Origin: Brucella tritici
GTDB taxonomy: Bacteria > Pseudomonadota > Alphaproteobacteria > Rhizobiales > Rhizobiaceae
DNA length: 64,000 bases
Direction of reading: 5' to 3'
NCBI RefSeq assembly: GCF_008932295.1
Contig: NZ_WBWA01000002.1
Location: 248,001 to 312,000, forward strand
The notes under the pieces were generated by a model. It searched no databases. It saw nothing but the letters and a program-made list of their open reading frames with translations, and was not told where the DNA came from. A program made the translations under genes and the position numbers. Within the stretch, counting starts at the first letter, position 1. Every line of letters begins with the position of its first letter. This document shows, one piece after another, positions 16,936-26,875 of this stretch.

Positions 16936-18225
16936 TCAGGCGTTAATGCTTTTCTTGACGGCTCGGACCTCGCTATTGGCACCTTTCGGCGCGCTGTCGA
17001 GGCGCTTGAGACGCTTTTCCTCAGCCTCGATATAGTTGCGGGTCAGTGGAACGGATTCCTGCCTGTGGGCGATCTGAATGTGAAACACCATCATGTTCTG
17101 CCAGCGGAACGCGCTTTCCGATGCCGCCAGATAGAACTCCCACATGCGGCAGAAGCGCTCGTCATAAAGCGCCTTGGCCTTGTCGCGATTGGCCATGAAC
17201 GCCTCCCGCCACGCCTTCAGCGTTTCCGCATAGTGCAGCCTGAGAATTTCTACGTCGGTGACATAGAGCCCGGCCTTTTCAATATGTGGCAGAACCTCTG
17301 AAAGTGCGGGAATATAGCCACCTGGGAAGATGTATTTGCGGATGAACGGATTGGTCGCTCCCGGACCATCTGCCCGTCCGATGGCATGCAGAAGGAAAAC
17401 GCCGTCCGGCTTCATCAGGCGAGCGACGTGCTGGAAATATTCTGCGAAGTGGCCAACGCCTACATGTTCGAACATGCCAACCGACACCAGCCGGTCAAAC
17501 TTGTCATCGATGTTGCGATAGTCGGTCAATTCGAACTTCGCACGGTCGGCCAGCCCCTCATCCAGAGCGCGCTGGTTGGCAATGGCGTGTTGTTCTTCGG
17601 ACAAGGTCACGCCGGTGACGTTGGCCTTGAGATGGCGGGCGAGATATAGCCCCATGCCGCCCCAGCCACAGCCGATATCGAGCACCTTGTCGCCTTCCTT
17701 CACCAGCATCTTTGCGGCGATATGGCGCTTTTTGGCAAGCTGCGCCTCGGCCAGCGTGGCATTTGGCGGATCGAAATAGGCACAGGAATACTGCTTGTCG
17801 GGATCGAGAAACAGGTCGTAAAGCTCGCCCGAAAGATCATAGTGACTTTTGATGTTGTTTGACGAACGCGAAATCGTGTTCATCTGCTGGAAGCGGCGGA
17901 AAAAAATACGCAGTTTCGCCAGAGCCTTCATCCACGGCTCTGTGGCGGCTGTCGGCCCGGTATTTTCGAACACGATCCTGAGCAGCGCGTAAATATCGCC
18001 TTCCAGAAAGTCGATCTCACCGTCCATGAAGCATTCGGCGAGTTTCAGTTCCGGGTCGAGTGCTACGGCGCGCTCGGCATGCTTTGTCTTGAAGTGTATA
18101 TGAACAGGCGCGCCCGTCTTGTCGCCATACTGCGAACGCGCACCACTAGAATCGGTAACCCTTAGGTCACCGGCTTTAATCATATGCGAAAGAACAGTAC
18201 GCATCATTCCATACATCGGCCCCAT
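16936..18225 (-). CDS. cfa: Cyclopropane-fatty-acyl-phospholipid synthase
   Basis: 429 residues. Adds a methylene from SAM to unsaturated phospholipid acyl chains. SAM motif VLDIGCGWGGMGLYLA near residue 180; HVGVGHFAEYF and the YIFPGGYIP region are characteristic of the family. An N-terminal domain of about 100 residues (NSEVR tail aside) binds the lipid. Cyclopropane rings (lactobacillic acid) are prominent in Brucella and Ochrobactrum membranes. Not part of a visible operon; 321 bases separate it from the rplI stop. Confidence 0.94.
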   Translation of the reverse strand: MGPMYGMMRTVLSHMIKAGDLRVTDSSGARSQYGDKTGAPVHIHFKTKHAERAVALDPELKLAECFMDGEIDFLEGDIYALLRIVFENTGPTAATEPWMKALAKLRIFFRRFQQMNTISRSSNNIKSHYDLSGELYDLFLDPDKQYSCAYFDPPNATLAEAQLAKKRHIAAKMLVKEGDKVLDIGCGWGGMGLYLARHLKANVTGVTLSEEQHAIANQRALDEGLADRAKFELTDYRNIDDKFDRLVSVGMFEHVGVGHFAEYFQHVARLMKPDGVFLLHAIGRADGPGATNPFIRKYIFPGGYIPALSEVLPHIEKAGLYVTDVEILRLHYAETLKAWREAFMANRDKAKALYDERFCRMWEFYLAASESAFRWQNMMVFHIQIAHRQESVPLTRNYIEAEEKRLKRLDSAPKGANSEVRAVKKSINA

Positions 18226-18449
18226 CTCCTCTTGGGGATCGAAGCAGGCGCACGTCCATGCGTTTGCATGGCAGGCGGCGGTGCATAAGTATCAGAGCCG
18301 CACTGTCATCAGATTTTCAGGCAATATCCCTTTTGGCCAATCGGCCTCGGGAGTAATGCCCAAGCAACGCAGACGTTTCCGTCAGCACCCTCTCCAATCC
18401 AATACTAATATGCAGAATAGGGAGTTTTACCGATCTGAAAAGAGAAAAT
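18226..18449. other. Gap upstream of cfa without a gene
   Basis: Between the cfa start and the rplI terminator. No convincing ORF, RNA or repeat was seen; it presumably carries the cfa promoter. Confidence 0.5.
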
Positions 18450-18470
18450 GCCCGGCGGAGGCCGCCGGGC
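18450..18470 (-). terminator. Terminator of the ribosomal protein operon
   Basis: GCCCGGCGG / CCGCCGGGC stem, followed on the minus strand by ATTTTCTCTTTTC, 77 bases beyond the rplI stop. Confidence 0.8.
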
Positions 18471-18546
18471 ACGATCATATAAAGTTTACTACGATGGGAA
18501 TGCATGCCATCTGGCTGGCCATTCCCACGGATAATAGGTGGCTAAA

Positions 18547-19116
18547 TTAAGCCTGATCTTCAGCTTCGTCTTCTTCGTCGAAAACTTCTTCCGACAGAGG
18601 CTGTTCTTCAATGCCGTAGATGGCTTCGATCGAGGTCAGGTCTTCACCCTTTGCCTGACGTTCGGCTTCTTCGGTCGAACGTGCGATGTTGACCGTAACC
18701 TGAACCTGAACTTCCGGATGCAGCGAAATCGAAACTTCGTGTAGGCCGATCGTCTTGATCGGATGGTTCAGTTCAACCTGGTTGCGGTGCAGGGTGAAGC
18801 CGTTAGCCGAGATGATGTCGGCGATGTCACGGGTCGAAACAGAACCGTAGAGCTGGCCGGTTTCACCAGCCGAACGCACAACGATGAAGCTTTCGCCATT
18901 GAGCTTTTCAGCAACGGCGCTGGCTTCGTTCTTGCGTTCCAGGTTCTGGGCTTCGAGCTGAGCGCGCTGGCCTTCGAACTTCTTCTTGTTGGCTTCGTTG
19001 GCACGAAGAGCCTTGCCCTGCGGGAGCAGGAAGTTACGGGCATAGCCGTCCTTGACCTTGACGGTTTCGCCCATCTGGCCGAGGCGGCCGATACGTTCCA
19101 GAAGAATAACGTCCAT
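18547..19116 (-). CDS. rplI: 50S ribosomal protein L9
   Basis: 189 residues. N-terminal rRNA-binding domain ([19 protein letters not shown], then a Gly/Arg loop [12 protein letters not shown]), long connecting helix (about 45-80), and a C-terminal domain. The acidic extension after residue 150 (ending EEDEAEDQA) is usual in Hyphomicrobiales. Last gene of the rpsF-rpsR-DUF2232-rplI cluster. Confidence 0.96.
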   Translation of the reverse strand: MDVILLERIGRLGQMGETVKVKDGYARNFLLPQGKALRANEANKKKFEGQRAQLEAQNLERKNEASAVAEKLNGESFIVVRSAGETGQLYGSVSTRDIADIISANGFTLHRNQVELNHPIKTIGLHEVSISLHPEVQVQVTVNIARSTEEAERQAKGEDLTSIEAIYGIEEQPLSEEVFDEEDEAEDQA

Positions 19117-19145
19117 TGGAGTTTCCTTTCGAGTTTCTGATTCGG

Positions 19146-20117
19146 TTACTGATTGTCAGCGCCCGGCATTTTCGAGACTGGCGCGCCGCGCGAAGTGTCG
19201 AAAAGTCCGAGAACCATGAAGATGAAAAGCAGGAATGCGAAGAGTATGATCGCAAAATAGGCTAGCCACAGCGCCACCGGGCGCCACACCTTGCCGCGTG
19301 TGCGAAAATGCATGATGGCAAGGCCTGACATCATAAAACCAGCGCTGAGCGCGCCAGCAACGACGGTTGCGATCAATCCGGCGCCGCCGGGAAGGAATGC
19401 AACCGCAAGAGCGACAGCGAAGACGAGCAGGGCCGGGCGCGGCATGCGCAGCGTTGCGGGCCAGTCGTCACGCGGACGGCGCAGGCGACCCGACATGGAG
19501 ATCAGGCGCTGTGCCAGATAAAGATTGCCAACGAGAATCGCGAGGCAGGTTGCCGGCTGGACTGCAGGCAGGGCGACCATCAGCAGCGACGTTACATTGT
19601 TGCGAATATCATCGCTGGCGGTGAACTGCGGATCGGCTTCAGCAACCCGGTCGATAAGCGTATTTGCGAGTTCGCGCGCCATGTCCGGACCAAAGCCCAG
19701 AATCGCACCGATGACGATGAAGCTGAGCGCCACCATCATGGCAAGCCGGAACACGATATCCGACAGCGGATACCAGACGAGAATATCCTTCGGTCCGCCG
19801 AGTTCTTCGGCTGGCCGCGCGAGGCCGGACAGATAGGCACCGGTCGCTGCGGGAATGAAGCTCGTCAATGCCATCAGGAGTGCTGCAAGCGGGACGGCGA
19901 CAACGCCGACGGCAACCGTGGCTGTGGCGGCGGCAACGATACCGGCGCTCGAACCCCAGCCAAGGGCAACAACAAAGATAGGCAGTGGTGTCAGGAAGTA
20001 GAGAACCATGGCCATAGCCGCCATCGCACCACCCTGGGCGATGACGCCGGACGACATCAAGGCCGAGGCAAGCCCCGCCAATATGCCGATACCGATAATG
20101 GTTCCATTGAATTTCAT
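19146..20117 (-). CDS. DUF2232 integral membrane protein
   Basis: 323 residues from [11 protein letters not shown], chosen because upstream in-frame sequence is not hydrophobic and lies in the intergenic region. About eight membrane segments. DUF2232 (YybS-like) proteins are found between rpsR and rplI in many alphaproteobacteria and function is unknown; an ECF-transporter S-like fold has been suggested for the family, which I cannot confirm here. Confidence 0.85.
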   Translation of the reverse strand: MKFNGTIIGIGILAGLASALMSSGVIAQGGAMAAMAMVLYFLTPLPIFVVALGWGSSAGIVAAATATVAVGVVAVPLAALLMALTSFIPAATGAYLSGLARPAEELGGPKDILVWYPLSDIVFRLAMMVALSFIVIGAILGFGPDMARELANTLIDRVAEADPQFTASDDIRNNVTSLLMVALPAVQPATCLAILVGNLYLAQRLISMSGRLRRPRDDWPATLRMPRPALLVFAVALAVAFLPGGAGLIATVVAGALSAGFMMSGLAIMHFRTRGKVWRPVALWLAYFAIILFAFLLFIFMVLGLFDTSRGAPVSKMPGADNQ

Positions 20118-20228
20118 CAGTTTCGCTGTCCTGCTCCGGTCTTGCCGGTTCGTGCAGTTAGAGGCGGCTGCCCCAACTTGGGTTTTTATTACGCTCCGTT
20201 GCGCCCATCGCAATGGAGGAAAGGGCAC

Positions 20229-20257
20229 GGGAGGCGATCTCTGAGAGAGCGCCTCCC
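20229..20257 (-). terminator. Hairpin between rpsR and the DUF2232 gene
   Basis: GGGAGGCG / CGCCTCCC with an internal CTC/GAG pairing. The minus-strand sequence after it is C/T-rich but lacks a long T tract, so partial termination or transcript processing is likely. Confidence 0.55.
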
Positions 20258-20269
20258 GAAATCTATTTC

Positions 20270-20518
20270 TTACTTCACAACGTAAGGCAGCAGGCCGAGG
20301 AAACGAGCGCGCTTGATCGCCTTGGCGAGTTCACGCTGCTTCTTCTGGCTGACAGCCGTAATACGGGAAGGAACGATCTTGCCGCGTTCGGAAATGTAAC
20401 GCTGCAGAAGCTTGATGTCCTTGTAGTCGATCTTCGGTGCGTTTGCGCCGGAGAACGGGCACGTCTTGCGACGGCGATGGAAAGGACGACGGGTCGGGAT
20501 CTGATTGATATCAACCAT
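20270..20518 (-). CDS. rpsR: 30S ribosomal protein S18
   Basis: 82 residues, typical S18 length. The core [13 protein letters not shown]-type C-terminus appears as [16 protein letters not shown]; internal [18 protein letters not shown] is the conserved S18 segment. Starts two bases after the rpsF stop. Confidence 0.97.
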   Translation of the reverse strand: MVDINQIPTRRPFHRRRKTCPFSGANAPKIDYKDIKLLQRYISERGKIVPSRITAVSQKKQRELAKAIKRARFLGLLPYVVK

Positions 20519-20520
20519 GA

Positions 20521-20967
20521 TTATGCTCCTTCACCAGCTTCGTTGTCGCGCGGGCGACGTGGGCCGCGATCACCACGATCACCACGGTCGAAACCGCCTT
20601 CACGACGGCGCGGACGATCATCACCATCGCGTTCGCGACGGTCGTCACGGCGGGTGAGCATGGCCGACTGGCCTTCTTCGTGTTCTTCAACGCGAACGGT
20701 GAGGAAACGAAGAACGTCTTCGTTGATGCGCATCTGGCGTTCCATTTCGGCAACGGCCGCAGCCGGAGCGTCAATGTTTACGAGCGTGTAATACGCCTTG
20801 CGATTCTTCTTGATACGGTAGGTGAGGGGACGCAGACCCCAGCTTTCGACCTTACCGACCTTGCCGCCATTAGCTTCGAGGACACCCTTGTACTGTTCGA
20901 CGAGAGCGTCGACCTGCTGCTGGGAAATGTCCTGGCGGGCAAGAAGCACATGTTCATAAAGAGCCAT
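20521..20967 (-). CDS. rpsF: 30S ribosomal protein S6
   Basis: 148 residues. The first 100 residues form the S6 fold ([30 protein letters not shown]), followed by a C-terminal tail rich in Arg, Asp and Gly ([20 protein letters not shown]) that is typical of the alphaproteobacterial protein and disordered. First gene of the ribosomal operon. Confidence 0.97.
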   Translation of the reverse strand: MALYEHVLLARQDISQQQVDALVEQYKGVLEANGGKVGKVESWGLRPLTYRIKKNRKAYYTLVNIDAPAAAVAEMERQMRINEDVLRFLTVRVEEHEEGQSAMLTRRDDRRERDGDDRPRRREGGFDRGDRGDRGPRRPRDNEAGEGA

Positions 20968-21376
20968 TGGCTTTGCCTTTCTTCGTTATATCACGCCGAC
21001 ACCAGCGGCTAAGCCCCTGCGACTTCTCTTTTGCCGGAAAACCGGTGAAGAAAGGACGCGTACTTGAGACGGTCGAGAGCGGAGACACGGGAGGCAGAAG
21101 CGCTTATGACTTCCAACGTAGTTCTAACTAAATCATTAGTTAGGGACACGGCCCTCCGTTCAGCCCCCAGCTGGTGCCGAGCAATGAACGGGCGGCTATT
21201 ACGTGTTTTTCCCCTTGTTTGCAAGCGCGATATCCCCGAAAAACCGACAAATGCTTGACTTTTCGCCCAAGGCTAAGGCACATCGCGCCAAATTGTGCAT
21301 TAATTGCAGGGCATGTCGGCGAAAACGGATATCGGTTTCGACATTATCATATGCTTAAAACCAGAATGAGGCATCA
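20968..21376. other. Divergent intergenic region between rpsF and fabD
   Basis: 409 bases separating two divergent core operons, so it must hold both promoters. Short ORFs on either strand have no protein-like features. An ATTAGT / ACTAATGATTTAG-type A/T-rich stretch (21125-21145) is the most promoter-like part on the rpsF side; I cannot place the boxes securely. Confidence 0.5.
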
Positions 21377-22321
21377 ATGGCGGTAGCATTTACTTTCCCC
21401 GGACAAGGCAGCCAGGCTGTGGGCATGGGCAAGGCTCTGGCCGAGCAGTTCGCTGAAGCGCGCGCCGTTTTCGATGAAGTGGACGCGGCATTGGGCGAAA
21501 AGCTTTCCGCTACCATGTTTGAAGGACCGGAAGACGTATTGACGCTGACCGCGAATGCCCAGCCTGCGCTGATGGCCGTTTCGATGGCTGTGCTGCGCGT
21601 CATGGAAGCGCGTGGCTTCTCGCTGAAGGAAAAGGTTTCCTACGTGGCCGGTCATTCGCTGGGCGAATATTCGGCGCTTTGTGCTGCCGGCACGTTCTCG
21701 CTTGCCGATACGGCGCGTCTCCTGCGCATTCGCGGCAATGCGATGCAGAAGGCTGTTCCGGTTGGCGAAGGCGCGATGGCTGCCATCATTGGTCTGGAGC
21801 ATGGCGACGTTGAAGCGATCTGCACGGAAGCCAAGGCTTCCGGTTCTGTTCAGATCGCCAATGACAATGGCGGCGGCCAGCTGGTGATTTCCGGTTCCAA
21901 GGCTGCGGTCGAGCTGGCGGCTTCGCTTGCTTCGGAAAAGGGCGCAAAGCGCGCCATCATGCTGCCGGTGTCCGCACCCTTCCATTCGACCCTGATGGCT
22001 CCTGCCGCCGAAGCGATGCGTGAAGCGCTTGCGTCAGTTGAAAAGCACAATCCGGTTGTGCCGCTCATCGCCAATGTGCGCGCAGCGCCGGTGACGGACG
22101 CCAGCGAAATTGCCGATCTGCTGGTTGAGCAGGTGACGGGTCAGGTGCGCTGGCGCGAGACCGTGGAATGGTTTGCCGCCAATGGCGTGACTTCGCTTTA
22201 TGAAGTAGGTTCGGGCAAGGTTCTGACCGGTCTGGCGCGTCGCATCTCCAAGGATGTGTCCGGCGCCGCCGTTGGTTCGGCTGAAGAAATCGAAGCAGCG
22301 CTTGCTGCTCTCAACGCTTAA
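21377..22321 (+). CDS. fabD: Malonyl-CoA:ACP transacylase
   Basis: 314 residues. Transfers malonate from CoA to acyl carrier protein. N-terminal FPGQGSQAVGMG (residues 7-18), active-site GHSLGEYSAL with Ser near 93, and the catalytic His in PVSAPFHSTLM near 200. A Shine-Dalgarno GAGG precedes the ATG. It heads the fabD-fabG-acpP-fabF cluster. Confidence 0.97.
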   Translation: MAVAFTFPGQGSQAVGMGKALAEQFAEARAVFDEVDAALGEKLSATMFEGPEDVLTLTANAQPALMAVSMAVLRVMEARGFSLKEKVSYVAGHSLGEYSALCAAGTFSLADTARLLRIRGNAMQKAVPVGEGAMAAIIGLEHGDVEAICTEAKASGSVQIANDNGGGQLVISGSKAAVELAASLASEKGAKRAIMLPVSAPFHSTLMAPAAEAMREALASVEKHNPVVPLIANVRAAPVTDASEIADLLVEQVTGQVRWRETVEWFAANGVTSLYEVGSGKVLTGLARRISKDVSGAAVGSAEEIEAALAALNA

Positions 22322-22333
22322 AAGGGATTTCGC

Positions 22334-23071
22334 ATGTTTGATCTGACTGGCCGCAAGGCTCTGGTAACCGGCGCAACCGGCGGTCTTGGCGAAGCGATTG
22401 CCCGCGCTCTTCATGCGCAGGGCGCAATCGTCGGCCTGCACGGCACGCGCGAAGAAAAGCTGAAAGAGCTTGCCGCTGAACTTGGCGACCGCACCTTCAT
22501 CTTCCCGGCCAATCTTTCTGACCGCGAAGCCGTAAAGGCCCTGGGCCAGAAGGCGGAGGAGGAAATGGGCGGTGTCGACATTCTGGTCAACAATGCTGGC
22601 ATCACACGCGATGGCCTGTTTGTGCGCATGAGCGACGAAGACTGGGATGCGGTTCTCAATGTTAATCTTACGTCCGTTTTCAATCTGACGCGTGAATTGA
22701 CCCATCCGATGATGCGCCGCCGCAATGGCCGCATCATCAACATTACGTCGATTGTTGGTGTGACCGGCAATCCGGGTCAGGCGAATTATTGCGCATCGAA
22801 GGCGGGTCTTATCGGCTTCTCCAAGTCGCTGGCGCAGGAAATCGCAAGCCGCAATGTGACGGTTAACTGCATCGCTCCGGGCTTCATCGAATCGGCCATG
22901 ACCGACAAGCTGAACGAAAAGCAGAAGGAAGCGATCATGGCCAATATTCCCATGAAGCGCATGGGCGTGGGCGCCGATATCGCTGCTGCTGTGGTCTATC
23001 TGGCCAGCGATCAGGCCGGTTACGTGACGGGCCAGACGCTGCATATCAATGGCGGCATGGCCATGATCTAA
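22334..23071 (+). CDS. fabG: 3-oxoacyl-ACP reductase
   Basis: 245 residues, SDR family. TGATGGLGEAIARAL binds NADPH; catalytic Ser in ITSIVGVTG, YCASK gives Tyr and Lys. Product ends with the FabG-type HINGGMAMI. Twelve bases after fabD. Confidence 0.97.
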   Translation: MFDLTGRKALVTGATGGLGEAIARALHAQGAIVGLHGTREEKLKELAAELGDRTFIFPANLSDREAVKALGQKAEEEMGGVDILVNNAGITRDGLFVRMSDEDWDAVLNVNLTSVFNLTRELTHPMMRRRNGRIINITSIVGVTGNPGQANYCASKAGLIGFSKSLAQEIASRNVTVNCIAPGFIESAMTDKLNEKQKEAIMANIPMKRMGVGADIAAAVVYLASDQAGYVTGQTLHINGGMAMI

Positions 23072-23073
23072 GC

Positions 23074-23211
23074 GTCTGATCCAAAAGTCGCCATGCCGGT
23101 CTGCAAATGGCAATTTCTGTGCTTACCTAGGCTCACGTACCCAAATGTACGCTGCGCTCCGGTTCTCGAAATCACCATTTTCGCCTCGGCCTGCCGCTTT
23201 TTGATTCAGAC
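23074..23211. repeat. Long imperfect palindrome (about 138 nt) between fabG and acpP
   Basis: The left arm (from GTCTGATCCAAAAGTCGCC, 23074) and the reverse complement of the right arm (ending TTTTTGATTCAGAC, 23211) align nearly end to end, with a central GTAC-CCAAAT-GTAC hairpin at 23137-23150. The transcript could fold into one long stem. It resembles ERIC-like or MITE-like intergenic repeats; no second copy is in this window. Confidence 0.7.
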
Positions 23212-23492
23212 ACAAACACCTGGCGACCCCTGTTTTATGGTATAAAATGCCTTAATACCGGGGGCGTGACAGGAAAAGGCGCTTTGCCTCGCCCAAGAAG
23301 CATGGTAATGCGCCCATCGAGAGTTGCGGTGTTTCTAATGGAAATGCCGCGATCCTGTTCCGAAAGGAATATCCACAGGATGACTGTCCGGGCGGCTTCG
23401 CTCGAAACTTGGCAGACATCTTATAACTTGATTACAATCCTGCATGCCGCTAACCAAGGCAGAGCAACAAACACACAGGTCGAGGTTCCGAC
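23212..23492. promoter_or_regulatory. acpP upstream region
   Basis: 281 bases with no gene. It should carry the acpP promoter, because the long palindrome separates acpP from fabG; TTGATTACAATC near 23426 and TATAAAATG near 23240 are A/T-rich candidates but no boxes could be fixed. Confidence 0.4.
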
Positions 23493-23729
23493 ATGAGCGA
23501 TACCGCAGAGCGCGTCAAGAAAATCGTTGTTGAACATCTGGGCGTAGATGCCGACAAGGTCACGGAAGGCGCAAGCTTCATCGATGACCTCGGCGCAGAC
23601 AGCCTCGACACGGTCGAGCTGGTCATGGCTTTCGAAGAAGAATTCGGCGTTGAAATTCCTGACGACGCTGCCGAAACGATCCTTACGGTCGGCGACGCTG
23701 TGAAGTTCATCGACAAGGCTTCCGCCTAA
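23493..23729 (+). CDS. acpP: Acyl carrier protein
   Basis: 78 residues, acidic. The phosphopantetheine attachment serine is in [12 protein letters not shown] (Ser 38 or so). Helix II and III sequence [16 protein letters not shown] is standard. Carrier for growing acyl chains made by the neighbouring fab genes. Confidence 0.98.
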   Translation: MSDTAERVKKIVVEHLGVDADKVTEGASFIDDLGADSLDTVELVMAFEEEFGVEIPDDAAETILTVGDAVKFIDKASA

Positions 23730-23745
23730 TCTGAACTTGGGCATT

Positions 23746-23785
23746 GGGCTGGGGTTCTTGCGAATCCCGGCCCTGCTTATTTTTG
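23746..23785 (+). terminator. acpP terminator
   Basis: GGGCTGGGGTTC / GAATCCCGGCCC stem (two G-U pairs), TTGC loop, followed by TGCTTATTTTTG. Begins 17 bases after the acpP stop, fitting the high independent expression of acpP. Confidence 0.75.
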
Positions 23786-24007
23786 TCGTTTCATTCGTCT
23801 TCACGATCGGAACGCACATGCAAGAAGGCCGTTCATCGGCCTGTTTGTGAATCTGCCGGAACGCTGATCGGAGATCGTGTTCGACATGGCAGGCTCCGGT
23901 TTCAACAATTGGAGCACCATCCCTTCCAGTCAGGCCCGGACATATGTTCTGCCGGTTAAAGCCTGCGGGGCGGTGTTTGTGACATAACAAAGTTTTAAGG
24001 GGTGGAT

Positions 24008-25267
24008 ATGAGGCGTGTCGTCATCACCGGTCTTGGTCTGGTGTCGCCGCTTGCCAGCGGTGTCGAAGAGACCTGGAAGCGTCTTATTGCCGGTGAAAGC
24101 GGTGCTCGCCGCATCACGGAATTTGAAGTTGACGATCTGGCCTGCCAGATTGCCTGCCGTATTCCGGTTGGCGACGGCACCAATGGCACCTTCAACGCCG
24201 ACCTCCATATGGAGCCCAAGGAACAGCGCAAGGTTGATCCCTTCATCGTCTATGCTGTCGGGGCTGCCGATCAGGCGCTGGACGATGCCGACTGGCATCC
24301 TGAAAGCGACGAGGATCAGGTCCGCACCGGTGTTCTCATCGGTTCCGGCATTGGCGGTATCGAAGGTATCGTCGAGGCAGGCTACACACTGCGCGACAAG
24401 GGTCCACGCCGTATTTCGCCGTTCTTTATTCCTGGCCGCCTGATCAATCTGGCTTCCGGCCACGTTTCCATCAAGCACGGGCTTCGCGGTCCAAACCACT
24501 CGGTCGTGACGGCTTGCGCGACTGGCACGCACGCTATCGGCGACGCTGCCCGTCTGATCGCTTTCGGCGATGCAGATGTCATGGTTGCCGGTGGAACGGA
24601 ATCGCCGGTCAGCCGCATTTCGCTGGCAGGCTTTGCTGCCTGCAAGGCACTGTCCACCAAGCGTAACGACGACCCGACCGCAGCTTCCCGTCCTTATGAC
24701 GAAGACCGTGACGGCTTCGTGATGGGCGAAGGCGCTGGCGTTGTGGTTCTCGAAGAGCTGGAACATGCACTGGCGCGCGGCGCGAAAATCTATGCGGAAG
24801 TCATCGGCTACGGTCTTTCGGGCGATGCCTATCACATCACTGCTCCGACCGAGAGCGGCGAGGGTGCCGAGCGTTGTATGGTCGCTGCCCTGAAGCGCGC
24901 TGAAATCACGCCGGACCAGATCGACTACATCAACGCCCATGGCACGTCGACCATGGCTGACACCATCGAACTCGGCGCTGTCGAGCGCGTGGTCGGCGAT
25001 GCTGCATCGAAGATTTCGATGTCCTCGACTAAGTCGGCTATCGGCCATCTGCTGGGTGCGGCTGGTGCAGCCGAGGCGATTTTCTCGACGCTTGCCATCC
25101 GCGACAATATCGCGCCGGCAACGCTCAATCTCGACAATCCGGCTGTCTCGACGAAGATTGATCTGGTTCCGCACAAGGCGCGCGAACGCAAGATCGATGT
25201 GGCTCTGTCGAACTCTTTCGGGTTTGGCGGAACCAACGCTTCGCTGGTCCTGCGCCGATACTCCTGA
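24008..25267 (+). CDS. fabF: 3-oxoacyl-ACP synthase II
   Basis: 419 residues from MRRVVITGLG; the in-frame GTG six bases earlier lacks Shine-Dalgarno spacing, while AAGGGG lies just upstream of this ATG. Condensing enzyme of fatty acid elongation. Catalytic Cys in TACATGTH (about 169), the two histidines in NAHGTSTMA and KSAIGHLLGAAG. Ends with the usual FGFGGTNASL. Confidence 0.97.
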   Translation: MRRVVITGLGLVSPLASGVEETWKRLIAGESGARRITEFEVDDLACQIACRIPVGDGTNGTFNADLHMEPKEQRKVDPFIVYAVGAADQALDDADWHPESDEDQVRTGVLIGSGIGGIEGIVEAGYTLRDKGPRRISPFFIPGRLINLASGHVSIKHGLRGPNHSVVTACATGTHAIGDAARLIAFGDADVMVAGGTESPVSRISLAGFAACKALSTKRNDDPTAASRPYDEDRDGFVMGEGAGVVVLEELEHALARGAKIYAEVIGYGLSGDAYHITAPTESGEGAERCMVAALKRAEITPDQIDYINAHGTSTMADTIELGAVERVVGDAASKISMSSTKSAIGHLLGAAGAAEAIFSTLAIRDNIAPATLNLDNPAVSTKIDLVPHKARERKIDVALSNSFGFGGTNASLVLRRYS

Positions 25268-25296
25268 TCGGTGTCGCTGACGATAGAATATCGAAT

Positions 25297-25326
25297 AAAA
25301 AAACGCGGGGATTTCTCCGCGTTTTT
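25297..25326 (+). terminator. fabF terminator
   Basis: CGCGG / CCGCG stem embedded in AAAAAAA ... TTTTT, a strong bidirectional hairpin 30 bases after the stop codon. Confidence 0.85.
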
Positions 25327-25545
25327 GCCAAAATATAACCCGATGCGATGTTTAAAATCGCGAACAGCGGTTAGTGTGGTCACGACTCCGAAGAGTTTTA
25401 TCCGCTCTGACGAAAAATAAGTGCAAAAAGCCGTTATGGGCGGGCATTCGGCACAATGTGTCGAGAGGTTCGCCAAAATAGATAGACAGAGTCTTTTTCC
25501 TGGTTTGGTTTGAATCATCGAAATACTCTGGACCGAGGTGATTGA

Positions 25546-26751
25546 GTGAATTCAGAGGCGCCATCCGGAACTCCCCCTGCAGACGAGCAGCCCAAGGGCG
25601 CGACGCAGGAAACGAATGCGACGTCAAAGCCGTTCGTGCCGAAATCCGCGTCTGAAGCTCTGCGTCCCGAGCCGGGAACACCGCCGCCGCGCAAGCGTTC
25701 GCGCCATGCGCGCAGCCAGATCGTCGTCTTCATGAATTTCATGCTGTCGCTCGTCGTGCTTGTTCTGCTCGGCGCGTCAGCCCTGTTTTATTTCGGCAAG
25801 ATGCAGTTTGACGGGCAAGGTCCGCTCACGGCTGAAACGACGTTTCTCGTCAAGCGCGGCGCTGGTATTGCCGAAGTTTCTAATAGTCTGGAAAACCGCG
25901 AAATCGTCAGTGATGCGCGTATTTTCCGCTACGGTATGCGGACGCTCGGTCATGAAAATGATCTGAAGGCCGGCGAATACGCCATTCCGGCGGGTGCTTC
26001 GATGCGCGATGTGATGAATATCCTCATCAGTGGCAAATCCATCATGTATCCGCTGACCATTCCGGAAGGCTTGACGGTCAAGCAAATTTTCGACCGTATC
26101 TCGGCTGATCCGACGCTGGTTGGCGACATGCCCAAGGACATGCCGCCGGAAGGCTCGCTCTTCACCGATACGCTGAATTTCACGCGCGGCACGACGCGTT
26201 CGGAAATCATCGATCGTATGGTTGCGTCCCAGAAGAAGCTCGTGGATGAGGCCTGGGCAAAGCGTAACCCCGACCTGCCGGTCAAGGACAAGAACGAATT
26301 CGTGACGCTGGCTTCGATCGTGGAAAAGGAAACCGGCATCGCGTCGGAACGTCCGCATGTTGCCTCGGTCTTCGTCAATCGTTTGAAGAAGGGCATGCGC
26401 ATCCAGTCCGATCCGACCATTATTTATGGCCTGTTCGGCGGGGCTGGCAAACCTTCTGACCGACCGATCTTCAAGTCGGACATCGAAAAGCCAACCCCTT
26501 ACAATACCTATGTGATCAACGGCCTTCCGCCGACGCCGATTGCCAATCCTGGCAAGGCTGCGCTGGAAGCCGTCGCTAATCCTCTGGATACGGAAGACCT
26601 CTACTTCGTAGCCGATGGCACCGGTGGTCACGTGTTCTCGAAGACGCTGCAGGAGCATAACGCCAATGTCCGCAAGTGGCGCTCTGTGGAACAACAGAAC
26701 AATAGCGGCAGCAATACAGACCAGGGTTCGGGCCAGAATGCAGGCCAATAG
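25546..26751 (+). CDS. mltG: Endolytic murein transglycosylase MltG
   Basis: 401 residues with a GTG start preceded by GAGGTGATT. Cytoplasmic tail rich in Pro/Lys/Arg to about residue 60, one membrane segment (about 62-82, MNFMLSLVVLVLLGASALFYF), then the YceG-like domain in the periplasm. Catalytic Glu in LASIVEKETGIA near residue 258. It cleaves nascent glycan strands and sets their length. C-terminal tail is Gln/Asn/Gly-rich. Confidence 0.94.
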   Translation: MNSEAPSGTPPADEQPKGATQETNATSKPFVPKSASEALRPEPGTPPPRKRSRHARSQIVVFMNFMLSLVVLVLLGASALFYFGKMQFDGQGPLTAETTFLVKRGAGIAEVSNSLENREIVSDARIFRYGMRTLGHENDLKAGEYAIPAGASMRDVMNILISGKSIMYPLTIPEGLTVKQIFDRISADPTLVGDMPKDMPPEGSLFTDTLNFTRGTTRSEIIDRMVASQKKLVDEAWAKRNPDLPVKDKNEFVTLASIVEKETGIASERPHVASVFVNRLKKGMRIQSDPTIIYGLFGGAGKPSDRPIFKSDIEKPTPYNTYVINGLPPTPIANPGKAALEAVANPLDTEDLYFVADGTGGHVFSKTLQEHNANVRKWRSVEQQNNSGSNTDQGSGQNAGQ

Positions 26752-26875
26752 CGCTTCGCTATGACCTTGGTTGATGTGAGAATGTGTAACCGAAGCCGGT
26801 GTTTGCCACCGGCTTCGGCTTGATTTTTAGAGTAAGTCCGCACTGTCGCGGGCGTGAGTTGAGGGGATGGAACGC

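Noticed and set aside
20213-20791. Plus-strand Arg/Ser-rich ORF across rpsR/rpsF
   Set aside because: Antisense shadow of the S6 C-terminal repeat region; the low-complexity composition comes from complementary GC-rich codons.
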